From positions 5,797,906 through 5,861,905 of the forward strand of contig CM064664.1 of NCBI GenBank assembly GCA_032717465.1: a stretch of DNA of 64,000 nucleotides, written 5' to 3'. How positions within the stretch are numbered: the stretch's first letter is position 1; every line of letters starts with the position of its first letter. Below, piece by piece: positions 49,796-61,120 of this stretch. The position numbers and the translations under genes are program-made. The notes under the pieces are model-generated. The model saw only the letters and a program-made list of their open reading frames with translations, was not told the DNA's origin and made no database searches. The DNA comes from Coenobita brevimanus (lineage: Eukaryota; Arthropoda; Malacostraca; Decapoda; Coenobitidae).

Positions 49796-51534
49796 AAGTG
49801 GATCTCTTCTCTCAGACTTTCTTCTCCAATTCCACCTTAGATGATTCCTGTGCTGTTCCTCCATCACTTCCCCCCTCTTACTTCCTCATGGCTGACATTA
49901 AAATTCCTTCAGCTGAGGTATTTTCTGCTATGCTGGCCTCAATACTAACAAGGCATATGGGGCTGATGGAGTCCCTCCAGTTGTCCTCAAAAACTGTGCT
50001 TCAGTGCTTACACCCTGCCTAGGTAAACTCTTTTGCCTTTGTCTTTCAACTTGTACCTTTCCTTCTTGCTGGAAGTTTGCTCTTACCCAGCCAGTTGCAA
50101 TGAAGTGTGACTGTACTCAACCTCTAACTATCGTCCAATTGCTTTAAAGTCCTGAGTCTCAAAAGTTTTTGAGTTTATTCTTAACAGAAAAAATTTAAAG
50201 CATCTTTCCTATCACAACCTACTTTCTGATCGTCAGTATGGGTTTCGTCAGGGAGGCTCCACTGGCGATCTTCTCACCTTCCTTTCAGACTCTTGGTCAT
50301 CCTCCTTCTGGAACTTTGGCGATAGCTTTGCCATTGCACTTGACATCTCAAAGGCTTTCGATCGGGTCTGGCATAAATCTTTAATTTCCAAACTGCCCTT
50401 TTACGGTTTCTATCCTATTATCTGTGCCTTCATCTACAGCTTCCTTTCTGGTAGTTCTATAGCCGCTGTTGTAGACGGCCATCATTCTTCTCCTAGTTCT
50501 ATCAACAGTGGTGCTCCTCAGGACTCTGCCCTATCACCATCTCTCTTCCTTTTATTCATCAATGATCTTCTGAATTGTACATCTAATCCTATCCACTCGT
50601 ACGCTGATGATTCCACCCTTCACCTTTCCATTCGGTTCCTGCAACGTCCATCCCTGCATTTACTCCAACAAACAAGGGATGAGGCTGTGGCATACCTAAT
50701 GTCTGACTTGCCTCGAATCTCTGACTGAGATAAAAATAACCTTGTTGTTTTTAATGCATCAGAGACTCAGTTTTTACACCTATCATTCCAACAAAAGCTT
50801 CCACAGGAGTACCCATTAAAGTTTAATAACATCCAGCTCAATCCAGCATCATCCTTGAACGTGTTTGGGGTTTAATTCACTCGAGATTTATCCTGGAAAA
50901 AAGATCATATTACATCTCTGGTAAAATCTGATTCCAAGAGATTAGTTGTGCTAAGCCGACTCCATACCTTTTTACCCGTGCACAGTTGTTGAATTTATAC
51001 ACGGGATTTATTCGCCCCTGTATTGAGTACAACTCTCACGTGTGGGGAGGCTCCCAACACACAGCTACTCTTAATAGGTTGAAGTCAAAGGCATTTCGTC
51101 TCATTAACTCTGCTGCTCTTACTGGCTCCCTTCAACCTCTGTCTCTTCGCAGCACTGTTGCCTCTTTATCTCTTTTCTATCACTACTTCCCTGGTCATTG
51201 CTCCTCTGAACTGTCTGCTTGCATCCCTCGACCTCTACAATGGTTGCGTAGCACCCATCTAGTAATAAACTCATCCCTTTTCTCTCCAACTCTCTAATGC
51301 AAGAGTTAACCGTTACTCCCAGTCGATCATTTATGCAACGGGTCAACTCTGGAACTGTCTCCCTCCGTCTGTATTTCCTACTTCCTATAATCTCCAGTCT
51401 CTCAAACGCAGTGTGTCCAGGCGTCTCAGATGAACGGATCTTGAATCTGGCTCTCTTTTGTATTGTTTATATTTTTTTTGGAGGGAACTGATTTACGGGG
51501 TCCTAGCCTTTGTTTCCTTCTTTCTCGCATAAAA
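49796..51534 (+). mobile_element. LINE family C copy inside the provirus protease
   Basis: A 5'-truncated family C LINE. It starts just before the RT domain (a DLFSQTFFSNSTLDDS block) and ends with the 3' UTR and a short poly(A). AAAGATA at 49789-49795 and 51535-51541 looks like the target-site duplication; because the LINE itself has GATAAAG near its truncation point, part of this could be microhomology. Confidence 0.88.
49798..51410 (+). pseudogene. LINE C reverse transcriptase (broken)
   Basis: Plus-strand blocks include ADIKIPSAEVFSAM (49890), the YGFRQGGSTGDLLT-like region (50240), ALDISKAFDRVWHKSL (50340), a PQDSALSPSLFLLFIND-like block (50520) and SYADDSTLH (50600). A C-terminal frame follows at 50986-51297 (EYNSHVWGGSQHTATLNRLK). 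Several stops and shifts are present. It serves as an uninterrupted guide for joining the split copies C1 and C2. Confidence 0.83.
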
Positions 51535-51541
51535 AAAGATA

Positions 51542-54500
51542 GAATTTTTAGAAATAAGAAAGTAACTTTTCTGGAAGAATATGATGTAGACTTATATGCA
51601 GTAGATGGCAATCAAATTACAGTAAAAGGCATGATACGGTTAAACATCAGTTTCACAGAAACTACAAGGTCAATTTCAGCGTTTGTCTAATTTGTTCAAC
51701 ACTTAGCAATAAAAGCTAATATGTTGCTGGGTTTAAGGACAATGAGAACAGAGAAAATAATTTTATTCCCACAAATGAATGGGATAGACTTTAATAATGA
51801 ATTCATAGATATATTTTCATCAGATTTCACACCAATCAGTAGTGGAGAATCAAAAAGAATTGGAAATATTAAAACCCTAAACAGAAATACACAAACAGAC
51901 GAGTGTATGGATCCACTCACACCACCCTCCACAGCCTCCCGGACTAGAGACCGAGGTAACAGTACTGACTCATCAGTTTTCCCCAACCATCTCACCAATG
52001 ATTTAGTTATTCCTCCTAACTCATACATGAAAGTTACCATAAGGAGCAAATTGAAGAATAGTACCGTTCTTGCCTTAGTGGAATTATGTAAAGTGAAAGA
52101 AGTGTCAGTAGAAAACGCATTATGTCAGGTGGATAATGACGGGCAAACTTAGGTGTTCATAATTAATCACATGAATGGAGAAGTACAGATGAAAAAGGGG
52201 ACTTGTATAGTTAATATAGAAAATGTCCTGCCCCTGTAATGGAGATAATTTCAGTTGGAATGACAAGTAAAATCAAATCTACGGATAGAGAAAGCATAAA
52301 AGAAAATTTGATTCACTAAGGACAATTTAATGAAGAAACTGATGTGTTAAATTTATTGGAAATACATCAACAAACGATAGCATTACCTGGAGAACAATTA
52401 GGGTGGAATAACCAGATTAATCACAAGATTAATGTGCACCCAGACACACAACCAACTTTTGTACCTGCCTATAGAGTTCCACAATCACAACATACACTTG
52501 CAAACCAGAATATTGATGAAATGCTAAAGATGATTATTATTGAGCCATCAGTTTCCCCGTGGAATGCCCCAGTATTTTTCGTGCGTAAACGAAATGGAGA
52601 AATGCATGCTGTAGTAGATTACTATAAACAAAATATTCACACAATCCCAGACCGGTTTCCCATGCCATAGCTAATTGACGTCCTGCAAAATATTGGACCA
52701 GAAAATAATGTATTTTCCATAATCGATTTGCTTATTAGCTATTATCAAATACCATTAGATGAGGAGTCATATAAATACACTGCCTTCTCCACAAATACAG
52801 GACATTTCCAATACAAGCGAATGCCAATGGGATTGAGGACAGCACCAGGCAATTTTCAATGCTTGATGAATTAAGTATTGTCCGGAATTCTAGGAAAATG
52901 ATCATTCGTCTATCTTGACGATATAATTATTGCAACTTACGACATAAAAGAAATCTCCAAAAATTAGATCAACTCCTACAAAAGCTTGGTGATGCTGGTT
53001 TAAAAATTAAGCTATCTAAATGCAAATTTTGCTTTAAGGAAATAAAATTCTTAGGCCATAAACTGAATGCAGAAGGAATCCATACATCTGATGACAAGAT
53101 ACAGGCAGTGAGGGACTTCCCTGAACCAACTAATATAGAGGAAGTTAGACAACTCTTAGGTCTGACAGGACATTATAGATCTTTTATCCAACAATTTTCT
53201 CATATAGCTTTTCTTCTATTCAGACTACTCATAAAAGATGCTATACTCCAATGGGGAGAGAGAAAAAAAAATGAATGAAAAGGTAAACTTACGGGTGCAC
53301 CATGCTTGCCTTATCCCGATTTCACAAAACCATTTATAATTTGCACAGACGCATCTGTTAAAGGATAAGGGTCTGTATTGATGCAAGAAGATAAGAGAGG
53401 AAAGAATCAACCAAATGCATTTGCCAGCAGACAAATAAAAGATGCAGAGAAAAATTATTGCACTACAGACTCAGAGGCACTTGCAGTGGTCTTTGCATTA
53501 CAAAAGTTTCAAGATTTGGTATATGGTTACGAAATTCACTTATTCACCGACCATAAACCGCTATTGGTTATGTTAAAAGAAAAACTCCTCTCTGGGAGGA
53601 GAGCAAGATGGAAATGTACAGTCGAAAACTACAATGTACATATTCTATACATACAAGGCAAAATAAATTTAGTATCTGATGCATTATCTAGGAACCCGAC
53701 GACAATTCATGTCGCGGCATTAGATCTCAAAGGAAACATCCCAAACCATGATGAAATTGCGAAAGCACAGAGACTTGATCCACCGTGGTCTAAAGTTATA
53801 TACAAGTTAGAAAGTGGACACGACATACAATTGCCAAAGCTACATACACCACTCGAACAATTCACAATAGTCAATAATGCCTTATACAGGATTAACCCAG
53901 GACAATCGAAGCATCACAGAAATAAATAACAATTAGTGGTACCTAATGACATGATACCACAATTATTAAGAACGATACACGATAGTCCATATAGAGAACA
54001 TCCTGGAAAAGATAGGACATTTAAATAAGCCCAGCTGTTATACTACTGGCCAACATTACGAAAAGATATAAACAATCATATAGACATGCGAATCATGTGC
54101 AAAACACAAAGGCTACCCGATCACACCTGCATCTATAGGTAATTACCCTGTACCATATCAACCGTGAGACATTGTCGCAGTTGACATATTCAAGTTACCA
54201 TAATCACACACTAACAACCAATAACTATTCGTAGCAACAGATCATTCCTCCAGTTATTTTATTTTAGCCCCAATTAAGGATAAGACAGCAGAAACAGTAG
54301 CAAAAGCAATAATAGATAATATCATATGTCGCTTCACGACTCCAAAGGTACTAATAAGCGATAATGGAGGTGAATTAAATTTTGATTTCTAACAAGAAAT
54401 ATGTAAACAATACAATATCATAAAGGTTAACGTTTTAGCCTATCACCCAGCATCCAGTGGGTTAGTAGAGAGAGAACACAAAAAAGTACTGGAAGTACTA

Positions 54501-54905
54501 CGACACATTCTCAATAAAAATTATGCAAGCTGGGATGATTGGATTCCCAGAGAAACATCAGTTAATGGATCTATAGTCTATAGGAGACGCACCACATTTC
54601 ATTATCTATGGGACAGATAAAAAATTACCGTATGAAATTCTCGAAAGTGAAAACCTGCCCATCTACAACTATGGTGATTAACCTAAAGTCCAATTTACGT
54701 GAATTCCAGCATATATAAGAGTGAAAAAACAATTAACAATGTCCAAGGAAGAAATGACAAAGGCATTCGATAAAAAAGCAAAAGAATCACCTGTCAACTT
54801 AGGAGACATTGTATACGGTATCATTCATACGAAAGACAATAAATTATCCCTGAAATTTGAAGGCCCATACAGAGTAAATAAAGACAGCGAACAAAGTAGT
54901 AATTA
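51542..54905 (+). pseudogene. pol: pol of the provirus: protease end, RT, RNase H, integrase
   Basis: Plus-strand pieces in order: protease end (51542-51690); a connecting region (51721-52152) with IPPNSYMKVTIRSKL; RT (52344-52670 with SVSPWNAPVFFVRKRNG, then FQYKRMPMGLRTAPGNFQ and catalytic YLDDII at 52911); the TGHYRSFI region (53160). RNase H follows at 53378-53800 (ICTDAS just upstream, TTDSEALAVVFAL, FTDHKPL, VSDALSRNP). Integrase comes next, with a degraded zinc finger (54000-54110), VATDHSSSYFILA, LISDNGGELNF, SSGLVEREHKKVLEVLR and a C-terminal tail (54721-54906). Numerous stops. This is canonical gypsy order, closest in layout to errantiviruses. Confidence 0.85.
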
Positions 54906-55080
54906 GGTTACTGTCAAGTGGCGAAGAAAAACAAATTCATGTTGATCATTTAAAACGGGTCCCAAGGGAATTAGCCAGCAGTTATACAACCTCGGACACC
55001 ACCGAAAAACCGAACAATACTTATACAACCAATCAAGGAGATAACAATACTTACAAAAATAAATTAAGGTGGCGGAGGGG

Positions 55081-55134
55081 ACACAACCTGGCCGCACTAT
55101 GGGGTGGTACTACTACTCTGCGGCCAGGTTGTGT
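55081..55134. repeat. Perfect 16-base inverted repeat (hairpin)
   Basis: ACACAACCTGGCCGCA at 55081-55096 is repeated inverted as TGCGGCCAGGTTGTGT at 55119-55134, with a 22-base loop. It lies directly after purine-rich GGTGGCGGAGGGG and directly before the RTE-like LINE. It could belong to the provirus pol/env junction or to the 5' end of the LINE. Confidence 0.8.
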
Positions 55135-55301
55135 TAGGAAGAATACTGCCACCGTATTCCCTGCGTGTCATAAGAGGCGACTAAAAGGGGCGGGGTGAGG
55201 GGCCTAGGGACCCCCTCCTCTGTATTTTAGTTCCTAAAAAGAGACAGGCCAGAGAAAGGGATGGGGGATGGAGTTATCCCCGTACCCTGAAGATTGGGTC
55301 T

Positions 55302-56119
55302 ATGAATGTGCGTGGATGTAGTACGATTGAGGCTAAAATGGAGGAGACTGGGAGAATGTTTGTGAGAAGAAACCTGGATGTGTTAGCTTTGAGTGAAACG
55401 AAGATGAAAGGGAAGGGGGAATCTATGTTTGGAAGTGTGAATGGAAGATTGTCAGGTGTTGATAGAGGAAGGGCAAGAGAAGGTGTGGCCTTGTTAGTGA
55501 GTCCGGAAGTACAACAATGTGTGATTGAATGGAAGGAGGTGTCATCGAGACTGATGTGGGTGAAAGGGAAATTTGAACGTGAGTTGTGGGTGTTTGTGAG
55601 TACATATGGGCCTGGTAGTGAAAGGGATGAACAAGAGAGGGAGTCTTTCTGGAATGATGTTGATGAGTGTCTGCAGAGTTTTGGAGCGAATGTGAATGAG
55701 GTAATGATGGGAGATCTGAATGCTAGAGTGGGAAATGTAGCAGTTGAAGGCGTAGTTGGTATGCATGGTGTGCCTGGAAGAAATGAAAATGGGGAACAAA
55801 TGATAGCGATGCGTGTTGAGCGAGAGATGGTGATTGGGAATACGCTGTTTGAGAAGAAAGATATTTATAAGTATACATGGGTGAGACAGGAGGGTGGAAG
55901 GTTGTTGATAGAGCTTTGATGGACTATGTGGTTGTGTCTAGGAATGTAATAAGAAGATTGTTGGATGTGAGAGTTCTGAGAGGGGAGGGTGGAGGTATGT
56001 CTGACCACTACCTGGTGGAGGGAAAGTTAAGAGTAGGTAAGAGATGGGTGAGAGCTAGGAGGGTTAGGTGTGGCAGGGAGGTTTTGAAAGTGAGTTGGAT
56101 AAAAAAGAGAAAAAGATAG
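55302..56119 (+). pseudogene. RTE-like LINE APE endonuclease
   Basis: The frame 55302-55919 has the APE motifs MNVRG (Asn), LALSETKMKG (Glu), VSTYGPGS (Tyr) and MMGDLNARVG (Asp/Asn). A shift near 55890 moves to 55877-56119, which carries DYVVVSRN and the catalytic MSDHYLVEGKL. The endonuclease nicks target DNA to prime reverse transcription. All catalytic motifs remain visible although the frame is broken. Confidence 0.87.
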
Positions 56120-58216
56120 CGTATCAGGAGAAATTGAAAGATGAGTGGAACGCAGTGAAAGATCGGGAAAATGGCAGCGTGGAGGAGGAATGGCAATTGT
56201 TTAAGAGTGCTGTGGTGGGGCATGCAGAAGAGGTGTGTGGTGTGAGACGTGTGGGTGGTGGTGTAAGAAAAGGAAGTGAATGGTGGTGCGAGGAAGTAAG
56301 TATGGCTGTGGCTGAGAAGAGACGTGCATATGAAGTGTGGCTGCAGAGGAAGGATGAGATATCATATGAATGGTATAAGGAAAAGAGGAATAGAGCGAGA
56401 AGGGCTGTGCGTGATGCTAAAGTGGCAGCAGATGAGAGGTGGGGTAGGCGGCTGACAGAGAATTTTCAACAGAATAAGAAAATGTTTTGAAAGGAGGTGA
56501 AAAGGGTGCGGAAGGGAGAGCCTGGGAAGGAAGAACGAGTAAAATCAGAGGATAGAAGGATGTTAATTGAAATGGATGCAGTAAGGAAGAGATGGGCAGA
56601 GTATTTTGAAAGATTGTTAAATGTAGAGGAGGAAAGGGTGGCTGAGATTGTGGCGGATGGAAGGATGCAAGGAATAAATGTGTTGGGAGAGTTAAATGAT
56701 TCTTTGATCACGAAGCCTCAAAGTGGAGAAGGCAGTAAAGGAGATGAAAACAGGGAAAGCTGCAGGTATGGATGGGTGTGCTGTGGAATGCCTGAAGGGT
56801 GGTGGAGTGACTATTGTTGACTGGTTAGTAAGATTGTTGAATGTGTGCTTTGAGAAAGGTATGGTGCCCATTGACTGGGCAAGTGCTTGTGTGGTCCTGT
56901 TGTATAAAGGCAAGGGTGATAAGTATGAATGTACTAGCTTTAGGGGTATAAGTCTGTTGAGTGTTGTAGGTAAGGTGTATGGTAGAGTGTTGATTATGAG
57001 AGTTAGAGAGGGTACAGAGGGAGTGATTGGTGATGAGCAGTGTGGCTTTAGGAGAGGGAGGGGATGCGTTGATCAGGTGTTTGCTGTGAGACAAGTGTGT
57101 GAAAAGTATTTAGCGAAAGGCAAGGATGTGTTTTGGGCATTTATGGATTTTGAGAAAGCGTATGATAGAATTGATAGGGAGGCTTTGTGGACTGTTTTAA
57201 GATTGTATGGACTTGATGGTAGGTTACTAAAAGGGTTGAAAAGTTTTTATGTAAATAGTAGAGCGTGTGTAAAAGTGGGAAATGCTGTGAGTGATTGGTT
57301 TCCCGTGAGAGTAGGGCTGCGACAGGGATGTGTGATGTCGCCTTGGTTGTTTAATATTTACATGGATGGTGTTGTAAGGGAGGTGAATGCAAGAGTTTTA
57401 GGTGGAGGTCTGAGTCTGATGAATTTTGATGGTGGAGAATGGAATCTGAAGCAGCTGCTGTTTGCAGATGATACTGTACTGGTGACTGATTCAGAGGAGA
57501 GATTGAGACAGTTGGTAGAGGAGTTTGGAAGGGTGTGTGAAAGGAGGAAATTGAAAGTACATGAGAATAAGAGTAAAGTGATGAAATGTACGAGGTTGAT
57601 AGATGGTAGGGGGATGAATATAGTTTTGAATGGTGAGTTGCTTGAGGAGGTAGATTGTTTTAAATATGTAGTGTCACATGTTGCTGTGGATGGAAGAATA
57701 GATGCAGAAGTGAAGTTTAGAATAAATTAAGTAGGAAAGGTGCTGGGAGGAATGAAAAAAGTGTTTAAATGTCGTTCGCATAGAATGGATGTAAAGAGAA
57801 GGCTGTATGAAGGTGTTGTGGTACCCACTGCGTTATATGGGGCTGAAACATGGAATATGGGTGTAGTAGAGAGGAAAAGTTTGAATGTAATGGAGATGAG
57901 GTGTCTGAGGAGTATGTGTGGAGTGACGCGTATGGATCGGGTGCGAAATGATGAAGTGCGAAGGAGAACTGGAGTTGCTCGGGAGATGGCTGGTAGAGTT
58001 GAGCAGAGGGTGTTGCCATGGTTTGGGCATATGGAGAGAATGGATAATGAGCGATTGGTGAAAAAGATAACTAGATCTGATGTAAGAGGTGTAAGACTAA
58101 GAGGAAGACCACGAATAGGACGGATGGACAGTGTGAAGAGAGCGTTGGATGCGAGAGGGATGTCTGTCGAGCAAGGAAGAGTGGCTGTGCGTGACAGAAA
58201 TGGAGAGAAATTGTGA
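56068..58216 (+). pseudogene. RTE-like LINE linker, reverse transcriptase and C-terminus
   Basis: The linker frame 56068-56490 ends at a TGA and continues at 56497-56711. After a shift near 56715 the RT runs 56723-57730: CGFRRGRGCVDQVFAVRQVC, FMDFEKAYDRIDREALWTVL, GLRQGCVMSPWLFNIYMDGV and catalytic LFADDTVLVTDSEERL. A TAA at 57728 separates the C-terminal frame 57740-58216 with VLPWFGHMERMDNERLVKKI and RLRGRPRIGR. The motif set is that of RTE-clade LINEs. It is similar to, but a different family from, the fragment at 12.4-13.6 kb. Confidence 0.87.
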
Positions 58217-58556
58217 ATGAATAAGTGATGACGCAGCCCTGAGGGGATATTCTCCCTCATTTGGTCTGATCAGCTAGTCAGGTCAGGTGTGGGTAAGGGA
58301 ATGGGTCTGTTATGATGTGGCAGGGGTAAACCAGTTCTGCTGTTGGGTCCTGCTGCGGATGTCACTGATTGCATTGCGCAGTTGACCCTTGTGCGGTGTG
58401 GTGCAGTGAGGATCTGTCCGTTCTCCCCTTTGGGGCTAAGATGCGAATGAATGTGTTTGAATGGGTGAGTAAATGGGGAGTGTGTCGTCCTGTCTCGGCT
58501 ACCTCCCTTTCCTTGGGGGAAGCAGCCTATTTATATAGATAGATAGATAGATAGAT

Positions 58557-58876
58557 ATCGATTTAAACTCCTTCTATGAGTGAAACAACAAGCACGTTAC
58601 TGTTCTCCATGAGCCAACCGTAATGCAGATCATCATTATCATCGACCAGAGCATGACTGGATTAGCAAATTAATAGATTTTTTTAGGTAACGATGAAGGG
58701 ACTTATACCATGAATTCTCCTTTACAAGGCAAGATGACATGCTCACCTAGACCCTCAACATACAGTACAGCAAGGATGCCTGATAGCTCTAATGGCCTCA
58801 CCGTCAATCTTAGATGTCATGAGTACTGAAATAAGTTTGGATTATTTATACGAATTACCGAATTATTTGGAAAATA
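58557..58876 (+). other. Start of env, too decayed to read
   Basis: Between the LINE tail and the first clear envelope frame the plus strand contains short pieces such as VTVLHEPTVMQ, but stops in all frames. It is presumably the envelope N-terminus (signal peptide and first subunit), much of it lost or scrambled. Confidence 0.4.
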
Positions 58877-60118
58877 TTGCCAAACCACAGAGGACCCTTT
58901 GACTTTATGATAGAAGGCTATGTTTCAGAAGCTCATAACACAAAGGAAGTGACTGAAATCTTGATGTTTGCGAAATGGAAAATAGAACAGGCTAAATCAG
59001 TTATGCTCATCATGGTCCAAGATCCCCCATCTCATGGAACGGAGGCATTGATTGACACGAACAACATCACATGTACTTGCCAATGGCGCAGTTTGTTTGA
59101 CCTGGGTGGTGCAATTCTGGGAAATATCTTTGGACTGGCTACAGAGGAAAACCTTCAAGAAATAAACAAATTTAATAAAATATCCCAGGTACTACCATAT
59201 CAAAACAAGTTCGTTGCCGGTCAAAACACAGCAATGAAGACAATATTGAAAAATCTATAAAAAAAAAAAAAAAAAAAAAGGCAGAAAGTGTAACTCACCA
59301 GAGTGTTAAAAAAATAAATGCCATGGAAGGAAACATGACACTTTTCCAACACTTCTTAGTCATCATGGAACATATTGACACAATTATACTCCAGTTAGAT
59401 AACACTAGAGTTCGTTACAGGGCACATATGCAAGGAATTGCAAATGCTGGTAATGACAGGGTCACAATTGACCTACTTTCAGTTCATGATCTACGTCAGA
59501 TAATTAGTCAAGGTATACATAAACATGGTTTGAAGCCTTTATTCCAGAATAGGAATTTCATCTTATATTATCCATATTTAGAAGCAACCCTAACACCAAC
59601 ATCATTAATAGTTCATGTATCATTCATAACTGACGATCTGTTCACAGTCTATCAAATATATCCCTTCCTTTCTAAGAATAAAAATACTGGTCACCATCAA
59701 CATCGACACAGACACCGCTCATCATGGTCTCCAAGAGACAGGATACTGTCACTTTCGCCAGTGATTCAACGATTGAACGAAAGTACAGTACATCATTACA
59801 TGCGGTTCACCTTTGCCATGCGTTCATTTTCACGTTTCACCCTACTGGAACAGTCCTTTGTGTAAATGGCTATCATAAGAAATCACGACATTCACCACCA
59901 TTGCAACTTCACATTTGCTCCAGATAAACCTATACACCATCAGTGCATTGGACACTCACAGTTTGTTTTACTTCACTCATAACACATCAGTTTACATAAT
60001 TTGTCCAGATATACCACCATCTCATACTTCAATACCAGGATTATCCATAGCACCAGACTACTGTGTGGTACTTACACCATCCATGCCCACTTTACCTACC
60101 ATCAATCACTTAGTCCAT
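58877..60118 (+). pseudogene. env: Envelope (F-protein-like) of the provirus, first part
   Basis: The frame 58877-59260 contains WRSLFDLGGAILGNIFG followed by ATEENLQEI: an Arg and then a Gly-rich hydrophobic fusion-peptide-like segment and a helix. This is the layout found just after the cleavage site of errantivirus envelopes and baculovirus F proteins. A run of 19-20 A near 59260 shifts the frame. The next frame, 59323-59865, continues with heptad-like helices (FLVIMEHIDTIILQLDNTR). A further shift leads to 59915-60118. The cleavage site looks altered. The gene is then interrupted at 60119 by a DNA transposon and resumes at 63708. Confidence 0.72.
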
Positions 60119-61120
60119 CGGCTGGGGGGGTTCCCGTAGAAATTTTTTGTACCCTAAGTTCCTCTTTTAATTCATAAACTAGACCATCTGGGGTGTCATA
60201 AAAACGAGGGTAGACTTTTGGCATGATGGTCAGTTGGCAGAAATTCAGGGCTTTATATGAGGCAACTGTGGCTATAATCGGACCCAAAAATTGAGGGGTG
60301 GGAAATTCAATGTTGTATATCTCCATCATAAATCACTGTATAATAATGAATCACCTCTCAAAATGTTTGTATTTAGAACCTCTACACAATGGTATATGAT
60401 ACATGAAATTATATTTCACAGGTAGGTCACTAGAGGTCAAAAGGTCATGAAAATTTAAGTTTGCTTATATTTTGAGTATCCCACCAATATTTGCCATTCT
60501 AGCTCAAATGCAAGATTATTTTGGACAATGATTAGCTAAATCCTTTACTTTGGACTTCAGTACACATATTCCAACATCTCATATGTCGTTTTTACCCAAA
60601 ATATAGTAAAGGTACAAATTGAAAAAAACTGAATTTCCATAAACAGAAAAATAAGGCCATTTTTTCCGCTGAAATTGTGTATGCATTCTATTTCACAATT
60701 ATTATGTGCTTTCACTTATATTAGGATTCTATTAAACTATTGAAGATGTTTTATTTAATATTATTTATGCTTCAAAGCCATGAATTTTTACTGAAACTCT
60801 TTATTTGAGGTTGTTGAAGAACCATGGCTGAAAACACTGTGAAGTTAACCGGGTCATCGTCCGCTGCTACAATTGTTGGAGCTTCCAAGTGTATAATATG
60901 TCAATCATCATCTGGAGTAACTACAAGCAGTGAAAATGGGAGAAAGAGGATCAGGGAAGCAGCAGAAATCCGAAATGATTGTGTTTCCAAGAGACTGAAA
61001 TTGATAGCTAGCGATAATTTTGTTTATCACATGAATAACAAATGTTATAAGACCTACACCTTACGCAAAACTCTTGACACAATTTAGGCGAAGAAATCTG
61101 ACAGCCCAGAAAAGGATTAT
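60119..61120 (+). repeat. Left terminal inverted repeat arm
   Basis: Inverted copy of 62706-63707. It includes a truncated copy of the gene start (plus frame 60824-61087). Confidence 0.9.
60824..61087 (+). pseudogene. Duplicated N-terminus of the transposon protein in the left arm
   Basis: An 87-residue frame from ATG 60824, starting MAENTVKLTGSSSAATIVGA, followed by a CIICQ Cys pair. It is nearly identical to residues 1-87 of the minus-strand protein at 62034-63002 (a few substitutions such as Ser to Asn). It ends at a TAG where the other arm has a Gln codon. It is a by-product of the inverted arm and not a separate gene. Confidence 0.85.

Larger units (their letters stand above)
55138..58556 (+). 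mobile_element. RTE-like LINE, near full length, with (GATA)n tail
   Basis: A 3.4-kb plus-strand element. It has a GC-rich 5' leader (CCCTGCGTGTCATAAGAGGC, then GACTAAAAGGGG), APE endonuclease, reverse transcriptase, a short 3' region and a tail of GATA repeats at about 58535-58556, the microsatellite-type tail of RTE elements. It separates pol from env of the provirus. Confidence 0.82.
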
